DNA of 6,058 bases from Desulfobacterales bacterium (GTDB taxonomy: Bacteria > Desulfobacterota > Desulfobacteria > Desulfobacterales > JAUCGF01), in assembly GCA_029940345.1 (NCBI GenBank), contig JAOZRC010000348.1, positions 1-6,058 of the forward strand. The letters are read 5' to 3'. Below the pieces are notes generated by a model, which had not been told where the DNA came from, ran no database searches, and was given only the letters and a program-made list of their open reading frames with translations. The position numbers and the translations under genes were made by a program. Positions 3,954 through 6,058 of this stretch are shown in pieces. Within the stretch, counting starts at the first letter, position 1. Each line of letters opens with the position of its first letter.

Positions 3954-6058
3954 AAACTGTTTATAGGTTTCTAACAGTTGATTCAAGGTATCATCTTTCA
4001 ACGCATTTTCCATTTTTATACGACTGGATTCAGCGATACCCGGGCCGCATATAGTTGCGTAATGACACTGGGCACAATTTCCGGTTTTAAAAAAGAAACC
4101 CTGATACATCGCCTTGAAAATGAAAACGATGATTTTTTGTAATTCAGATTGCGCTTTATCGTCGTAAAGAAAGAGCAACTCATCCACATTATCTTTCAAC
4201 GGTAAACATCCGCTATGAATTGTTTTAACCTCTGCTCCCAGCCCTGGAAAACGTCCTCCTGTTAAGGCTTGCAAAACTTCGGCATGCAGCGCCGGTTGAA
4301 GGTATTGTCCCAGGTGAAAGCCCGCTTTTTGATAGTTGTGCGTTTTTGAAGTTTGATAGTCAATGATAAAAGCGGTGTCATCGGCGATATCAATACGGTT
4401 AATAACGCCCTTTAGTGTGAAGGTGCATCCGCCAATAGAAACCGAAACAGGGTCTTCAATGGTATCATGTTTGCAACTATTCCCGAAACCCAGATCAAAA
4501 AATTGAGGTTTGCGGGATTCCCGGATACATTTATCCAAATGCTCTGAAAGATTTTGGGCCATTGCAGTCATATCCAGCTTAAGCTTTTCCATATAAAGCG
4601 ACGCAACACCGTTTTCAGGTGCTATTTTGCGACTGATACTTTCTTCAATAATTGTCTCAATCGGTTTGCTTCGGGTTAGGTTCTGATCTTGCAGATATGT
4701 TTTCAACGTCTGATCAAGAATTGTATCAATTATGGCGGCAGCAGGGGTGCCTGAAGTCGGCGGAATCGCGGATGGAAGGATGCCGAGACGTTGTTCGATG
4801 AACCATTGAAAGGGGCATGTCATAAAATTTTGCAGTTCACTGGCTGAAAAACAGGAGGATTTTCCGGGCTTTTTACGTCCGTCCATGGCGATAAAGCCGC
4901 TGTATTCATCAAAACTGCCGCTGAAATGAGAATTAATCACGCTAAAATGTTTCCGTGCGGTCTCAGACTGCGCCATGCAATGTTTGATAAACCCGGCAGT
5001 TTGGTTGAAAAGATGATAAAGACGCCATTCATATTGATCCAGGCACTGTTCAGGGCCACCCGTTATCCAAGGCAGCCGGCTCTTTTGCAACGCGGTTGCA
5101 GACGCTTGTTCGAACAATTCCGTCTGATCAGTCATCTCTTTGACAATATTCGTAAGATGAAAAGAGGGGAAAACTTTATTCCCGGTGAGCGCATCGGTTG
5201 CCGGGAAATAACCGAACCATGCTTTGTCTGCACACGCGGTTATCAGTTTGATATCCCGGATGGCGCTTTGATTCAGTTTATGAGCGGTTAAAAGGCCTCC
5301 GCCGGTAACAGTGTTGATTGTTTTTCGGCAACTGTCCGGTAAAATAGGATCATCCCGATATTTTAGAGGAAAACGATCCTCTTGTAATCCCATATAAAAG
5401 AGGTAATCAAAAACACCGGGAAGATGTTCGGTTATCAGTAGGATTGCATTTTGGCGGTCTGGCTTAATGCGCCTGATGGGTGTTAGCTGCTCCGTTACAC
5501 TCGTTTTCCAGTTCCGGTAGGACATCTCCGGACGCTGATGCGCCAAATTTTCCAAAACAGTTCTGATCCTGTTTTTTTGATATGATTTTTGGATAAATCG
5601 GTCGAGAATGAAACGTCCCATTTCATGGGGCGTCTCCCGTAGCGCTTGAATTCTTGCGATATCTTCAATTATTTGTTTTAATCTTAGAATGTTACCCGAT
5701 TCATTGTCTTGAGTGAAATTGGCCAGTTTTTTTTCAAGGGCATCATATCCTCCGGCCACATTGCACAGGGACAGAGCGTCAAGTGATTGAAAATCCTGTT
5801 GTAATTGAAAGTAGCGCTTCAATTGCAGAAAATCGTAATCAGATTCAATGATCTCTAAAAGCACCCTGAACGCATACGCCTGATGCGGCGTCACCTCTTC
5901 ACCCAAGGGACAAAAAAGAGGAATGCCGAGCAGATCGGCCTCTTCTGTCACATAAGCATGATAATCGTGTGGAGCAACGATGGCAATACGGTCGCAAGGC
6001 GCTCCCAGTTGAATGATATCTCTGAAAGCATCCCTGATTTCAAGGGTTCGATAAAGCT
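3930..6058 (-). CDS. addB: AddB-like helicase-scaffold/Fe-S nuclease subunit, 5' end outside the window
   Basis: The frame is open from the right edge (first full codon 6056-6054) to TAA at 3932-3930, giving 708 visible residues. AddB proteins usually have about 900-1170, so the N-terminal part is missing here. A GTG at 5951 is only an internal codon: the upstream sequence (RIAIVAPHDYHAYV, then LLGIPLF) is typical AddB. The visible order is a helicase-like fold with LFYMGLQEDRFP (near visible residue 219), then LITACADKAWFGYFPA, then a C-terminal RecB-type nuclease. The Fe-S cysteines are all present: one in TCPFQWF (codon 4817-4815) and C-x2-C-x5-C in CAQCHYATIC (codons starting 4076, 4067 and 4049). 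Nuclease motifs are altered: GVIN where GxxD is expected (codon 4400-4398), IDYQTSK where DYKT is expected (Gln codon 4355-4353), QPALH for QxxxY, and Asp where the motif I His usually lies (codon 4727-4725). It is the upstream partner of the addA-like gene in one operon. Confidence 0.87.
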   Translation of the reverse strand, partial: LYRTLEIRDAFRDIIQLGAPCDRIAIVAPHDYHAYVTEEADLLGIPLFCPLGEEVTPHQAYAFRVLLEIIESDYDFLQLKRYFQLQQDFQSLDALSLCNVAGGYDALEKKLANFTQDNESGNILRLKQIIEDIARIQALRETPHEMGRFILDRFIQKSYQKNRIRTVLENLAHQRPEMSYRNWKTSVTEQLTPIRRIKPDRQNAILLITEHLPGVFDYLFYMGLQEDRFPLKYRDDPILPDSCRKTINTVTGGGLLTAHKLNQSAIRDIKLITACADKAWFGYFPATDALTGNKVFPSFHLTNIVKEMTDQTELFEQASATALQKSRLPWITGGPEQCLDQYEWRLYHLFNQTAGFIKHCMAQSETARKHFSVINSHFSGSFDEYSGFIAMDGRKKPGKSSCFSASELQNFMTCPFQWFIEQRLGILPSAIPPTSGTPAAAIIDTILDQTLKTYLQDQNLTRSKPIETIIEESISRKIAPENGVASLYMEKLKLDMTAMAQNLSEHLDKCIRESRKPQFFDLGFGNSCKHDTIEDPVSVSIGGCTFTLKGVINRIDIADDTAFIIDYQTSKTHNYQKAGFHLGQYLQPALHAEVLQALTGGRFPGLGAEVKTIHSGCLPLKDNVDELLFLYDDKAQSELQKIIVFIFKAMYQGFFFKTGNCAQCHYATICGPGIAESSRIKMENALKDDTLNQLLETYKQFGGVRNGV

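Noticed and set aside
3938..3955. TTG at 3955 as the start of the addA-like protein
   Set aside because: It would put the G-run inside the coding sequence and lacks its own ribosome-binding site; the ATG at 3940 is well spaced from the G-run.
792..4786. Twelve-base match GAAGGATGCCGA between the intergenic repeat arm and the addB-like gene
   Set aside because: A 12-base match is expected about once or more by chance in a window of this size; no flanking identity extends it.
4926..5291. + strand open frame of 121 codons inside the addB-like gene
   Set aside because: Antisense to the AddB helicase-like region, with no motif or start signal to support expression.
5949..5951. GTG at 5951 as the start of the addB-like gene
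   Set aside because: The frame stays open to the right edge and the upstream translation (IAIVAPHDYHAYV) is typical AddB sequence, so the real start is outside the window.

Overview
The window looks like a chromosome segment from a Desulfobacterota (deltaproteobacterial) type bacterium. The basis is indirect: moderate GC content, an AddAB-type recombination operon, a tRNA gene with an encoded CCA end, and a left-edge remnant resembling the receiver-PAS-histidine kinase proteins that are abundant in that phylum. No marker fixes the species.

Layout, left to right. Bases 1-252 hold the debris of a + strand two-component gene: the start of a receiver domain, a large internal deletion, then a short piece of the linker before a histidine kinase core, ending in a stop. 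Bases 321-396 are a minus-strand tRNA-Arg (anticodon CCG), with a good sigma70-type promoter just upstream at 437-465. Bases 397-868 carry no gene but contain a striking perfect palindrome (two 30-base arms, 689-767) inside a larger nested inverted repeat (about 581-818). The rest of the window is a two-gene minus-strand operon. An AddB-like gene (3930 to the right edge, 5' end missing) overlaps an AddA-like gene (869-3940) by 11 bases.

AddAB complexes normally unwind and resect double-strand DNA ends to start RecA-dependent repair. AddA supplies the helicase motor and one nuclease. AddB supplies a helicase-like scaffold and a second, Fe-S-stapled nuclease. Here both reading frames are long and uninterrupted, but the active sites look eroded. 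The catalytic Lys of the D-x-K nuclease motif reads Gln in both subunits, the metal-binding Asp of the AddB GxxD motif reads Asn, the motif I His appears lost in both, and AddA lacks the Walker B Glu (DEFQD reads DGFED) and most of motif III. Walker A, motifs IV-VI and all four Fe-S cysteines remain. The most notable possibility in the window is therefore an intact but catalytically altered or silenced AddAB-like complex. This reading rests on motif inspection and needs alignment to test it.
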